DNA of 64,000 bases, from the NCBI GenBank assembly GCA_963978905.1, contig OZ022256.1:40038001-40102000 (forward strand), read 5' to 3'. The DNA is from Trichostrongylus colubriformis. Lineage: Eukaryota > Nematoda > Chromadorea > Rhabditida > Trichostrongylidae. Positions 48,122 to 58,144 of this stretch are shown here, in pieces; position 1 is the stretch's first letter; every line of letters begins with the position of its first letter. Made by a program: the position numbers and the translations under genes. The notes under the pieces were generated by a model. That model had not been told where the DNA came from. It worked only from the letters and a program-made list of their open reading frames with translations, and did no database searches.

Positions 48122-48377
48122 ACCAGTTGGCTGGCGCACACGACTGCGCGCGATTCATGTGGACTACGTGCAAAATGGGTTCCATGCAAAGCGATCGAAG
48201 TATACCGATACCAAAATGCTTTTTTATCACGCCATTTTCTCTGCTTTTTTGCAATTCAACAGCTCAGCCGAAAGCAGAGGGAAGAAAATCTCCGCTCCGC
48301 TGTGGTCGGGCCGAACACCTCCATTTTGCTCAACATCGCCATGAATCGCGCGCAGTAATCTGCGCCAGCCAACTGGT
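48122..48377. mobile_element. Foldback MITE, composite 3
   Basis: Same arms as the other two copies; 256 bp. Confidence 0.9.
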
Positions 48378-48384
48378 AGAAACA

Positions 48385-48715
48385 AACGCTCCTTATCAAA
48401 TTTTATCGCCTGTTGTCAATTTGAACCACCCACCATTGACGTCCATGTATCACTCATGTAGGGTTGTTGAGCATCAGCGATTCACTGTCAGCTCGCAAAG
48501 GATCAGGTGACTCTCGTGTCCCGACGTTCCTTATCAGCTCTTATGAATTGTCATCGGTTACGCTCTCCCTACGTTCGATATCCCGTTACCATTCCCCATA
48601 TCCCTTCCACTTCCTGATCATGCCGTTGTTGTGATGCAAGCAATGAATTTCGTAGAAAGCAGACAGACACATACATACTGACAGACATACTTGGTGGATT
48701 ATACCGATTGTGGCA
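48385..48715 (-). repeat. Composite repeat fragment, inverted
   Basis: The reverse complement shows the head (CCACCAAGTATGTCTGTCAG, a TG/CTG run, CGAAATTCATTG) and one or two degraded units with TTATCAAATTTTATC and CCACCCACCATTGA. It abuts the third composite in opposite orientation. Confidence 0.75.
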
Positions 48716-48719
48716 AAAG

Positions 48720-49285
48720 TGCTCAAAGAGGCTTCTCCGCACTGACAAGGAAGAAGGGGGAAAGAATAAAGAAGAAAGAAGATACCAACAAAAATAACCT
48801 CACCACATAGTACCAATCTTAATCTGTTTGGATTTTTTTTTGAAATGCTTACGAGGGCAAAAAACGCACTACCCCTCACTATTCATTTGATCTTTTTAAG
48901 TGTACTATGACGGAAGTTTAGGAAGATTTGCAGAAAGGTCACCAGCGTTCGGCAATGGGCGCTCTCCCTCGCGATCTTGGCCAGCGTGTACGATTTGATG
49001 ACGGATTTGAAGATCCTAGGGTCACATCATGAAATGTCTGTTGATCGTCTGCATTTCGGCGAAACTCACGATGATACCTTCTTCGTGGTTAGTATGTTAA
49101 GGCTTTGTCAGATGATCAGTACTTTTGCCGGACCCGCTATATACCTAGTAGGATAGTAATATTATCAGCTCGTTCTGGAGCTAGGGAACCCTCCAGCTTA
49201 CGAACTCATTAAATTTTATTAATGTCGATTAATCGGCTACGACTTGTCTGCATGACCCGTCATGAGTGTAGTACTCCAGCCGAAT
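48720..49285. other. No gene recognised
   Basis: Short frames only. Confidence 0.4.
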
Positions 49286-49291
49286 CGCTTA

Positions 49292-50107
49292 AAGGCACCA
49301 TTAGGGGGAAGGAAAAATTGAGATCTGGAAGTACATGTTCTCTGAAACGGACCTTCTACTTCGAAAGAGGTCACATGTGGTGAAAATCGCATTTAAAAAA
49401 ACGCGGCTTGGGGTCTTACGGCGACCCCGCAGCTCGCCATGCCGTTATGCCGTTATGCGCCCGGGGGAGTCGACGTGGAGGGGCGGGACAACAATCGCCG
49501 CCGGCTGGTTGAGACTCTGGCCTGTATTCAGTCCACTCCGACCAGAGACGGAGAAAACGAGAGAGAGAAGGGGAAATTTCGGGTTTCTATTTCTTGGTTT
49601 TTTCGCCGTTTTATGTCGTCTTTTTCTACTGTTATATTACTGAGCACCTCTACTTTCGTAATCCCCCAATTTGCCAAAATTGCCCCTAACGATGTCTTTG
49701 AAGGCACCATTAGGGGGAAGGAAAAACTGGGATCTGAAAGTACATGTTCTCTGCAACGGACCTTCTACTTCGAAAGAGGTCACATGTGGTGAAAATCGCA
49801 TTTAAAAAAACGCGGCTTGGGGTCTTACGGCGACCCCGCAGCTCGCCATGCCGTTATGCCGTTATGCGTCCGGGGGAGTCGACGTGGAGGGGCGGAACAA
49901 CAATCGCGGCCGGCTGGTTGAGACTCTGGCCTGTATTCAGTCCACTCCGATCAGTGAAGCAGAGGACGAGAGAGAGAAGGAGGACTTTCGGGTTCCTATT
50001 TCTTGGTTTTTTCGCCGTTTTAAGTCGTCTTTTTCTACTGTTATATTACTGAGCACCTCTACTTTAGTAATCCCCCAATTTGCCAAAATTGCCCCTAACG
50101 GTGTCAT
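49292..50107 (+). repeat. 409-bp tandem duplication with TIR-like ends
   Basis: AAGGCACCATTAGGGGGAAG starts at 49292 and 49701. Both copies run to GCCCCTAACGRTGTC and are more than 90% identical by eye. The start CACCATTAGGGG and the end CCCCTAACGGTG are inverted with respect to each other, so each unit looks like a small transposon. The right half resembles repeat copies A and B (18400, 19890). Frames in both units are conserved only because the DNA is. Confidence 0.9.
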
Positions 50108-50186
50108 TAATAAAAAGGTAGTTATTTGGAACTCCCTTACATCCTGTCTTACATTATCTACTGACTAGTTCGGGCTACGCGATATA

Positions 50187-51744
50187 CAGTGCTCTGCATA
50201 ATTATACAGCCACCTAATTGTCCAAAAACTCTGTTCGCAGAGTGATTCAAGAAAGTCCTTAAGTGAAAGATGTAGCCAGTGTAGACGCGCATTCGCGCAT
50301 CCATACCAAATTTTAGCCAAGAAACATAGAATCTTTTCTTAATTTGTTTCGAAAATGGCGCTTATACCATTCTGCAAAATTATGCAGCCACTGAACAGAT
50401 GGACGCATTCGTCAACCGAGAAACAACGAAAAAGAGAAAAATGCTGATTTTGCAATCATTTGGTCCTCCATTGCTTCGAATAGCCACAGATTTTGGTGAT
50501 ATAGGCCGATACAAAGATTTTCAGAATGTTATTAGACCACATGCTGCCACGCTTCGATGACAACGTCTCTAAATTCCGTGACACCTTCCAATCGGTCTGA
50601 ATTCTTTTCTCATTGTAACCCCAGATAATCTTCCATCATGTAAAGATCGGAGCCGGTCGTTATGCGGGTCAGAAAGTCCATTGGGTGACGGCTTCACCAT
50701 GATCGAGTGTTCCAGTTGACATGGGATGGTCCATTAACTTACATAAAAACAAAATTTGGTGAAGATACCGGGACGCATGACAGGAGAAGGGTACAGCTCA
50801 CAAAGGCTCGGTAATCGGACGGTTCATCCTTTCAAGAACGAAACAAAAATTCGAATGATCATTTGATCCCACACCATGACAAAATGCCCAAAAATTTCCT
50901 CAAGTTTTTACACCTTTGCCTTCGTTTTTTTCTCCAGATTCTTCTGCCTGATGAAAAAAGGTTTCGGCTGTGACGTCCCCGACGGCTACCGGCGCTATCG
51001 CACAAGGGACAAACTTAAGTTTTTAAGAACAACTTCAAAGAAAGAGGTGTCAGGGTGTGGGATCAAATGATCATTCGAATTTCTGTTTCGTTCTCGAAAG
51101 GATGAACCATCCAATTACCGAGCCTTTGTGAGCTGTACCCTTCTCCTGTCATGCGTCTCGGAATCTTCACCAAATTTTGTTTTTATGTGAGTTAATGGAC
51201 CATCCCATGTCAACTCACTCGATCATGGTGAAGCCGTCACCGAATGGATCTTCTGACCCGCATAACGAATGGCTCCGATCTTTACATGATGGAAGATTAT
51301 CTGGGGTTACAATGAGAAAAGAATTCAGATCGATTGGAAGGTGTCACGGAATTTAAAGACGTTGTCATCGAAGCGTGGCAGCATGTGGTCTAATAACATT
51401 CTGAAAATCTTTGTATTGACCTATATCACCAAAATCTGTGGCTATTCGAAGCAATGGAGGACCAAATGATTGCAAAATCAGCATTTTTCTCTTTTTCGTT
51501 GTTTCTCGGTTGACGAATTGCTCCATCTGTTCAGTGGCTGTATAATTTTGCAGAATGGTATAAGCGCCATTTTCGAAACAAATCAAGAAAAGAATCTTCT
51601 ATGTTTCTTGGCTAAAATTTGGTATGGATGCGCGAATGCGCGTCTACACTGGCTACATCTTTCACTTAAGGACTTTTTTGAATCACTCTGCGAACAGAGT
51701 TTTTGGACAATTTATAGGTGGCTGTATAATTATGCAGAGCACTG
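50187..51744. mobile_element. Giant foldback Tc1-like transposon (1558-bp palindrome)
   Basis: Arms 50187-50881 and 51048-51744 are near-perfect reverse complements around a 166-base spacer. The termini CAGTGCTCTGCATAATTATA and inverse are flanked by TA (50185-50186, 51745-51746), the Tc1 signature. From the spacer into the right arm the plus strand carries broken pieces of a Tc1/Tc3-type transposase. These are FGCDVPDGYRRYRTRDK, a VWDQMIIRISVSF segment, YMMEDYLGL around the third acidic residue, and GVTEFKDVVIEAWQHV. The left arm holds the same 3' half on the minus strand. No N-terminal DNA-binding domain is present. Confidence 0.93.
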
Positions 51745-51914
51745 TATCTCGCACGTCGCCCAGTACTGCCAGGTGCAGGCTACGTATAATAATTCGAACA
51801 GGATTGCTCAGCGATGTATTTGGCAAATACAGCTCACATCTTTATTTAATAAATAATTGTGCCCTCCGTGGAAAACTTGCAATCTGCTCGATTTCCTCCA
51901 AACGATCCATTCTA

Positions 51915-52911
51915 TTGGGTCATTCCAGAAGTATTGTCGTTTTTTGAGCAAAAATTTTTCTTATAAACTTGCATGTTTTTGCGGCATCTCATACATCATT
52001 CAAAAGTGATTTTTCTGCTCTACAAAAACTGATTTTTAGTTTTTGAGTATTCTCGAATGTAGCCGATATTCTGGCTGGCGAAGAGGTAGGTCCAACCGAC
52101 GAAAATTGGCTAAACGGGCAATCAGTTGAAGCACTATATTCCACTTTAGGAAAATCAACCGGTCATGTGTCCCGCACTTAGCCCCAACCTCTTCTGCAAT
52201 ATCCGAAATCTGGTTGATCAAGAAGTCGCGTCGTTCTTTTTCTAGAATCCTTTTTCCGAAAGCACTCAGGTTTAATCAGAATGAAATCTTTCCTTACAGA
52301 TCTCTTGCTCAGCATTGCTTCATGGACATTCGGGGAGATTTTGTCTGCTCTATCGAAAATGGTTTCGTTTTTGTTTCGGATGTGATTTATATTGAATTTT
52401 AAAAATGTGTGGTAGCGGCCCAGCTGACATTATTGCGCATTTTATTCTTCAAACAGAAACTCAAGAAATCCGGTCAATGATGTTTTCTGGTCCCTAGTCA
52501 TTATCTGTACTTGACGTTTCACCACTCTTTCAACTGATAGGTTGAGAGAATTTTCTTGCTTTGGTTTGAAGAAATTGCCAAAAATCATCGAGTTGTGGTG
52601 GAAAAAATAAATGTGAAAAAAGAGCGACCAGACTTTTCGAGCAACCAATTGGTGGAACTTGCAGAGGAGGTCGGGACTAGTTATGGGACACACGATTGGT
52701 TAATTTTCCTGGAGTAAAATATAATGTTTCAATCAATTGCCGGTCTGGTCGATTTTTGAATCGGTCCCATCGTGACGCTCACAAAAACTGAACATATCAC
52801 ATTATAAAGCAGGAAAATTTCTTTCGAACGATATATGACATTCTGCGAAAATTTGTAATTTTATAAAAATTTTCTTTTGAAAAGAACGACACTACTTATG
52901 GAATGAACCAA
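51915..52911. mobile_element. TA-flanked mariner-type element, coding decayed
   Basis: Ends TTGGGTCATTCCAGAAGTAT...TGTCGTT and the inverse at 52880-52911 are flanked by TA (51913-51914, 52912-52913). The terminal sequence is of mariner type. Interior frames (52036-52221 and 52442-52693, minus) could not be matched to catalytic motifs. Confidence 0.8.
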
Positions 52912-52913
52912 TA

Positions 52914-53905
52914 TATCGGAGTGTTCCCCTGGAACTTTCACAGCTGCTCGCTCTCTTCTACGTTGATACCTGGTGCAGCGTCAGCACACCGCAGAATGAG
53001 GGCGAGTCACTACGCAGGTGTCTACATAAACGGTTTTTACTATCGCATCCTTAGATTGACACTGCTGACCATTCAGTTGCTTATCTCCATTAGTCCCTTA
53101 GACGTTGGTTTCTGTCGATTCCCTTATCTTAGTCATTCATTTGTGGAGGGACCGATAGCTTACATGCTTACATAACGAGATACCAACAAACAGGCGCACA
53201 AGGATACCTCTTTTTATAACAGCATAAGGATTGTCTTTATTCGCGAACATGAATGTGTTTTACCTTTAAATGTCCATAGTCAAGTCGTTATAAATGGTTT
53301 TGTCAATGAGGAGCGCGATCGGTGTGAAAAAACAATAAAATGAAATATCTTGTTCAGATTTTGTGAACGTGTCCGCTTTCAGAGGTCTTCTAGCGCGAAC
53401 AGAGCTTTGCTAAGTGTTTGTCCTGAAGAATTCCCTTTGCTTAGCTGAGGGAAAATTTTCAGGACCTAGTGAGCGACAATTAGCCAATGCCCCATGCAAC
53501 TGAAGTGAAGTAGTAATGTCCAAATGCAAAACCAACCGGCGGGCCGACGAGGAGGTGAGGAGGGTTCAAAGTGGTGTTCTGTAATCGTTGGCGGTGACAA
53601 GGAACGATGTCGCCCACTAACCAAGTGACGAGGCGTAGGTGAAATGGTTGAGAGGTGTGGACGGTGTGGTGGTGAAGGCAAGTGAGACGAAGACTGTGAG
53701 CTGTTTCTGAAACCAGAATTCAGAGGAAGGAAGCTAAATTATCCAGTGACTCCTTGCACCAACCCACCTAAGATTATCATCGTGATTGTTCCCACCACAA
53801 GATAAATATTGTCCATGTGGCACGCTGTCTTCGCTTGTCATCGAGGTAAATGCGGGACATTCGACATTGGAAGGCTGAACATAATGATTTTATTACGCTG
53901 CAGTC
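52914..53905. other. No gene recognised
   Basis: A GC-rich patch at 53530-53690 gives a proline-rich minus-strand frame that looks compositional. Confidence 0.4.
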
Positions 53906-53908
53906 TAT

Positions 53909-54150
53909 TCATTTCCGATGGTTTTCGTTTTTTCCATTGCGAATGATCGAACAGCCTAAGCCACGAAGTTCTTCATCTGGAAGTACGAAGACAGTAGAGT
54001 AGCCTATTATGCATGGCACTACAAGTTCCTGCTTAATCCACGCCGATGGTTCCAGTGCTTCTCTTGCGTGGGATACATTAATGTAATGATGTATCACTAA
54101 CACCGTCTTCCTATGCCTCCTCGGCGAAATCTGAGAACAGCCCCCATCAG
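53909..54150 (-). CDS. Likely terminal exon, unidentified
   Basis: The minus-strand exon follows the acceptor GTTTCAACCTAG, enters in phase 2 and reads about 80 codons to a TGA at 53911-53909. AATAAA stands at 53894-53889, some 15 bases beyond the stop. Segments include RRHRKTVLVIHHYINVSH and WIKQELVVPCIIGYSTVFVL. Codon use is even and coding-like. The family is not recognised. Upstream exons were not identified; the frame at 54185-54421 lies on the opposite strand. Confidence 0.5.
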
Positions 54151-54154
54151 CTAG

Positions 54155-55235
54155 GTTGAAACACAACATGCCACTCCTCCTGCTGTGCTGTGCTTCGCCT
54201 CAATACCAGTTGCCTTGCCAAACTCAAAATGTCAACCTCGAACTGATAAACCTTATGAGGAAAACCAGGCTGCGGAATGTGCCGTGCAGGACACAGCAGC
54301 ATACCAAACAGCAGCATACCAAACAGCAGTGGTAAACGTCGAGAAGATGAATTACTTCTTGAATGGTGAAAGAAAGTGCAGGAGAAACGCTTTTCCTCAG
54401 GTAGTCGCAACATTGGAGTGAATTCGCCTGAGAAGCGTCCTGTGTTCAACTACCTGGTACCTGACCATTTACTCCAGTGTTGAGACCACCGATATTGAAG
54501 TAACCACCACCTCAGCAGGTGTAGCTCCCTATGAAGGCAGCAATTCAATTTGCGCAAGTAATCAACATGCGTTCCAAAAGGTCAGGTGACCAGGGTTGCG
54601 TGGCGGGTAATGCACTACAAGAACGTCGAATTTTCTCATGAGACGAAAACTCTATATGACAGATTGTTACAGTAAGTAGCCTCCACCTCGTGTACAGATC
54701 TTATTTGCTGTCAGGAGGAGATTGCTTTGAAGGCACATTCTGCGATCACGATGAATGGGTGAAAGAGCCTTAGAGGTACTAGGGAATACGTTAATCAAGG
54801 AAAATCCGAAAGAACCCCGAAAATTGCAAAAGTGAGGCCTCCTGACATCTGGCCTTGTACGAGATTAGCGCGTGAAAACGAGCCTTTGAGAAAGTTACTG
54901 TTGGATGGTATGACGAGGAACACTGAGCTATTGCCTGCTTCCCCATGTAAAGGTTTCCTTCGCTACTGCAACTTCTTTTTTATGTTATCTTATCGCATAA
55001 TCACAGCCCACGTAAATGCCATGTTGGAGAAAGCTTCGTCCAATGCAAGGTGCGGTCGCAGTTGATGGGCGGGGTCGCAAATGCTTCCCGCGGGCTTAGC
55101 GCTGCCAGGAGGCCTCGTGGCCCCGCTCAAAAGGTACGGGCTCGACAATCTCAGGGTCTCTTGGCTGCGGCAGGGTGAATAGCTAGTGCGACTATCGCGG
55201 AAAGTGCCTATAATGGAAGATGCCACATGATAACT
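54155..55235. other. No defended gene
   Basis: A plus-strand frame at 54185-54421 contains a 14-base tandem word (ACAGCAGCATACCA) and ends near a CAG/GTAGTC. Another lies at 54832-55065. Neither has a paired exon or a motif. Confidence 0.4.
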
Positions 55236-55240
55236 ATTAG

Positions 55241-55264
55241 GTTGGTACATGAGTTCTGCTACAC
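55241..55264 (+). repeat. Solo mariner-type TIR
   Basis: TTAGGTTGGTACATGAGTTC is preceded by TA and has the wording of a mariner end. No inverse partner was found nearby. Confidence 0.5.
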
Positions 55265-55590
55265 TAGTGAAATTCCCTCCTACAATGCCGTTCACGCGCT
55301 TTTCGTGGATTACCCACCCGCATGGTGTAGGGCATTCCCGTTTTAACCTCTGAGGAGGCTCCGCTCGGTTTAAGCAAAAACGATCTTGATCGGTTTGGGT
55401 TGAAAACTCCGTACATCGCTCTTTCACTTATTACGTGTACCTTCTTCACCACTCCGCTAGGGAGGCGATTACTAATATCTCTGGTACATTCGGGGAAGAC
55501 GTCGTCTACTATGCCACACATCTCGTTGGCTCCACCGTTTTGATTCCGGAGATGCACGACTTCTTGATCGACCATCTTTAGGAAGTCCAT
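55264..55590 (-). CDS. 108-codon ORF, unidentified
   Basis: The frame runs from ATG 55590 to a TAG that overlaps the mariner-type TIR at 55241-55264. Segments include DFLKMVDQEVVHLRNQNGG and RDISNRLPSGVVKKVHVISE, with coding-like codons and no hydrophobic segment. A related open stretch on the same strand at about 55745-55690 (RYAYREEFTEAGITAAVV) suggests a longer, broken gene. Abutment with the TIR suggests truncation by a transposon or membership of one. Not recognised. Confidence 0.4.
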   Translation of the reverse strand: MDFLKMVDQEVVHLRNQNGGANEMCGIVDDVFPECTRDISNRLPSGVVKKVHVISERAMYGVFNPNRSRSFLLKPSGASSEVKTGMPYTMRVGNPRKARERHCRREFH

Positions 55591-55799
55591 AGACCACTCA
55601 AGATAGTGAATTCCTTAAAGGTCTTGAAGCCAATCCAAAGCGACTGCACGAGAAATAGCTACTGCATTGGGGTATCCTACACAACTGCAGCAGTAATCCC
55701 GGCTTCAGTAAACTCTTCGCGGTATGCGTACCTCACCATCTCAGTCAGTCAAACCATGTCAGCGTGTGTCAGTCCTTGCTGTGTTGTTATCAGCTGACC

Positions 55800-57065
55800 G
55801 CATTTCTCCGAGAGATTATTGCCGAATAGAAGAGGTGGGTTCTTCATGTGAACCATACAAGGAAGCGTCAATGGTCGTCCGCTTGGGAATTGCCAACGCC
55901 TGAGATCAAACCAGGGTTTCATGGAAAAAGGTGTTGCTCTGCTGTTGGTGACCTCAGGTTTGCGAACTTTGAACTGCTGCCCAGTGGCACTGAAGTGATC
56001 GCAGCTGTCTACGCTAACCAGCTACAGAAGTGAACCGACATTCTCTGAGCGTTTTTTGATTTACAGCCTCCGGAGTTCTGGTCAAAGGGCATGCAGGAGC
56101 TACCGAAGAAGAATGGTGAAGAAGAAGGGTGAAGTGCGTTGGGAACGAAGAAAATAATGGCAAGGTAGATAGATCTGCCGCCTATGAAATGATAACTTAA
56201 AACAACTAGGTAAATGTGTCGCAGGATTTACGCCCAAGCCAATATTTGTATTTTATACTAAAACAACTAGACCTTAGAGCTGAGACCAAGCGTTCAGCGA
56301 GATCTTCCCCTCGCACATTCGTCCGCTTACCGTAGCTCGGATGAAGGGCGTTGGGGAGCAGGATAGTACGGCCGCAGAGCCGAATCGGAACGGCATGCGT
56401 AAACTCCTATGCCAGAGACCAGGAAAAGTTCTAACCCAACTACCCAGAAGAACAACAAAGCTCACTGCTTAAAAGTGTAAGTCCGCGGAGTGATGGACAA
56501 ATAAATGAGAAACCCTGACCACTTGGATTTTTCCGATAAGGTTATCAAAGAAAAGATAACGGAAATGTAAACCAGATTTTTCTTATCGCACTACCATTAC
56601 TTTCATTGCATGGTTGTGATACAGTACTTCTGCGTTCCTTCCGGGATGCATGTATACTATAAGCTTCTGTGATAAATTGGTAATTACTAGAAGTTTCAAA
56701 ACGCCATAAGGTCTTTCTTCCACCTCTTCGCCCTTCCCTACTTAGCTTGCGGAAAATCTCCAGGCATGTGACAAAAGCGATCGCGGCTCATCGGTCTCAG
56801 ACTTCCTCCCATTTCGCCGCTCTGTCTGCGTACATCGTGTAGGAGAGAGCCTGTGGTCAACTACCTGCAGAGTGTACTAGGATCGATAATATAGCCACCG
56901 CTGAGCGCATGCTTCGGCAAGATTTCGAGAAAGTAGTGAGGTAGCGATGAAGTACACGAAGCGCGGCGGCTGTTGTCGCGATGTTGGCGCATCGCTTTAA
57001 CGGCGCTGCAACGCTCACAGTGTACCCCAATGTCGCGAGCTCTGCAGCGATTTTTGGCGATATAC
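55800..57065. other. No gene recognised
   Basis: Short frames only, including one at 56274-56465 without support. Confidence 0.4.
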
Positions 57066-57069
57066 CATA

Positions 57070-57246
57070 TCAGCCCTCACGTCGAAGCTTGCTTCCTTTG
57101 CAATGCACGCTGAGCGCGCACGACTCTTTGCTCGCGACTCCATCGGCGAGCACATAGTCACCTGTATGCATCGAAGTCACAAGATAAGCAACGAGCACAA
57201 GGCAAGTAAGAATGTTAAAGGAGTGATGAAAAGCAGTGATGGGCAT
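57070..57246 (-). CDS. Possible small secreted peptide, 58 residues
   Basis: The minus-strand ATG at 57246 opens a complete 58-codon frame ending TGA at 57070. The start is chosen because it places a classic signal peptide at residues 1-25: a hydrophobic core NILTCLVLVAYLVTS, then small residues and a plausible cleavage before DYVLADG. The mature part would be about 30 residues with two cysteines and a basic end (KGSKLRREG). An in-frame upstream ATG at 57324 would bury the signal and is less likely. No AATAAA follows closely. Function unknown; a chance hydrophobic frame cannot be excluded. Confidence 0.4.
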   Translation of the reverse strand: MPITAFHHSFNILTCLVLVAYLVTSMHTGDYVLADGVASKESCALSVHCKGSKLRREG

Positions 57247-57359
57247 CGAAGAATCCTTAGCAATTGCGCAGCAAAAGAGGCGTGGATTACTGAAAAAGGA
57301 AGATGGTGGATGTGGTGCTTGCACAACGTGCTGCTGTGCAGGGCGGTCTGGTATGCTTA

Positions 57360-57505
57360 CAGACCATTTCCCAACGCCTGGCAGGGCGTGGCCTACGGAC
57401 TTGGGTTAGTGACGGGAGTAAGGGTGTGTGGCGGGGTGAAGGGGTTCGACACACGTTCATCCAAGTCCGTAGGCCTCTCCCTGCCAGGCGCTCCGAAATG
57501 GACTG
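57360..57505. mobile_element. Hairpin MITE, Tc1-type ends (same family as 35780)
   Basis: CAGACCATTTC...CAGGGCGTGGCCTACGGACT and inverse, flanked by TA (57358-57359, 57506-57507). Confidence 0.85.
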
Positions 57506-57530
57506 TACCTCATCGCGCACGCACCTTCTT

Positions 57531-57676
57531 GGGTGGGGGTCACAAGGTCGAATTTCCGCTTCGCGGCAGTGCACTCGCGGGCTTGTAGGCTGCCATGCCC
57601 TGCCACTGGCACTCGCACACGCCGCGCCGCTCGTCGCGCTCGGCCGCGCGGAAATTCGACCTCGTGACCCCCACCC
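57531..57676. mobile_element. MULE-type MITE with 9-bp target duplication
   Basis: Arms GGGTGGGGGTCAC-AGGTCGAATTTCCGC are inverted around a GC-rich centre. CACCTTCTT flanks both sides (57522-57530, 57677-57685). A 9-bp duplication is typical of Mutator-like elements. Confidence 0.85.
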
Positions 57677-58004
57677 CACCTTCTTTGACGCGCTAGCGCG
57701 CTGTATTTACTGAGCTGAGAAGTACCGAAGCCTCAGGCTGTTTTAGTGGGCATTCATATGTATAAGACAAACATTGGTGGTAATGCAGTGGAGGTGGGGG
57801 AGGCGGGCTCTGCTGGGTGTGTGCCATTGTGACGGGAAATTTGCGTCGCAGCTAGTGCGCTGCCCCATCTCGCACCATCTCCGGCCAAACGCTGCCACGC
57901 GAATTCTCTGTCCTAATGGCACACACCTCACTCTGTTCAACGTTCGTCGTTATACGCGGCTGACGACGAGACGGAGCTTTTACTCGGAGGCCCCGCCCAC
58001 CCTG

Positions 58005-58140
58005 CCGAGAGTTTGGGGAGCTGTATATTAGCCAAATTCTCACTTTTTCCCGTAAAACTTTGCATGCGGCCCACATAGGCAAATGTAACATAAGTATATG
58101 GGTAACAGAGAAACTCACTTTCCGTAGACGATTCCTTTAA
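58005..58140 (+). repeat. Single arm of the 22005-22505 TIR family
   Basis: TTGGGGAGCTGTATATTAGC through CTTTGCATGCGGCCCACA matches 22400-22530 with scattered changes. A weak counterpart may lie at about 57830-57960. Confidence 0.65.
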
Positions 58141-58144
58141 TAGT

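Larger units (their letters stand above)
43255..48377 (+). repeat. Tandem array of three composite repeats
   Basis: Three copies of one 1.65-1.8 kb composite stand head to tail (43255-45043, 45044-46724, 46725-48377). Each has a TATATAAT-CGCTTAGTATGTCTGTC head and TG run, TCATATCTCGCGTCGCAGCA, and 5-6 tandem units of 144-147 bp. Then come a single-copy tail and a 256-267 bp foldback MITE. MITE ends recur at intervals of 1681 and 1653 bp. No credible protein is encoded; long minus-strand frames are by-products of the unit. Confidence 0.93.

Noticed and set aside
49335..50052. Two 102-codon near-identical plus-strand frames as a duplicated gene
   Set aside because: They lie inside the 409-bp tandem units, change character at the low-complexity end and have no splice or start support. 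The DNA duplication explains their similarity.
53466..53681. Proline-rich minus-strand frame
   Set aside because: It reflects a local GC-rich, low-complexity patch without splice sites.
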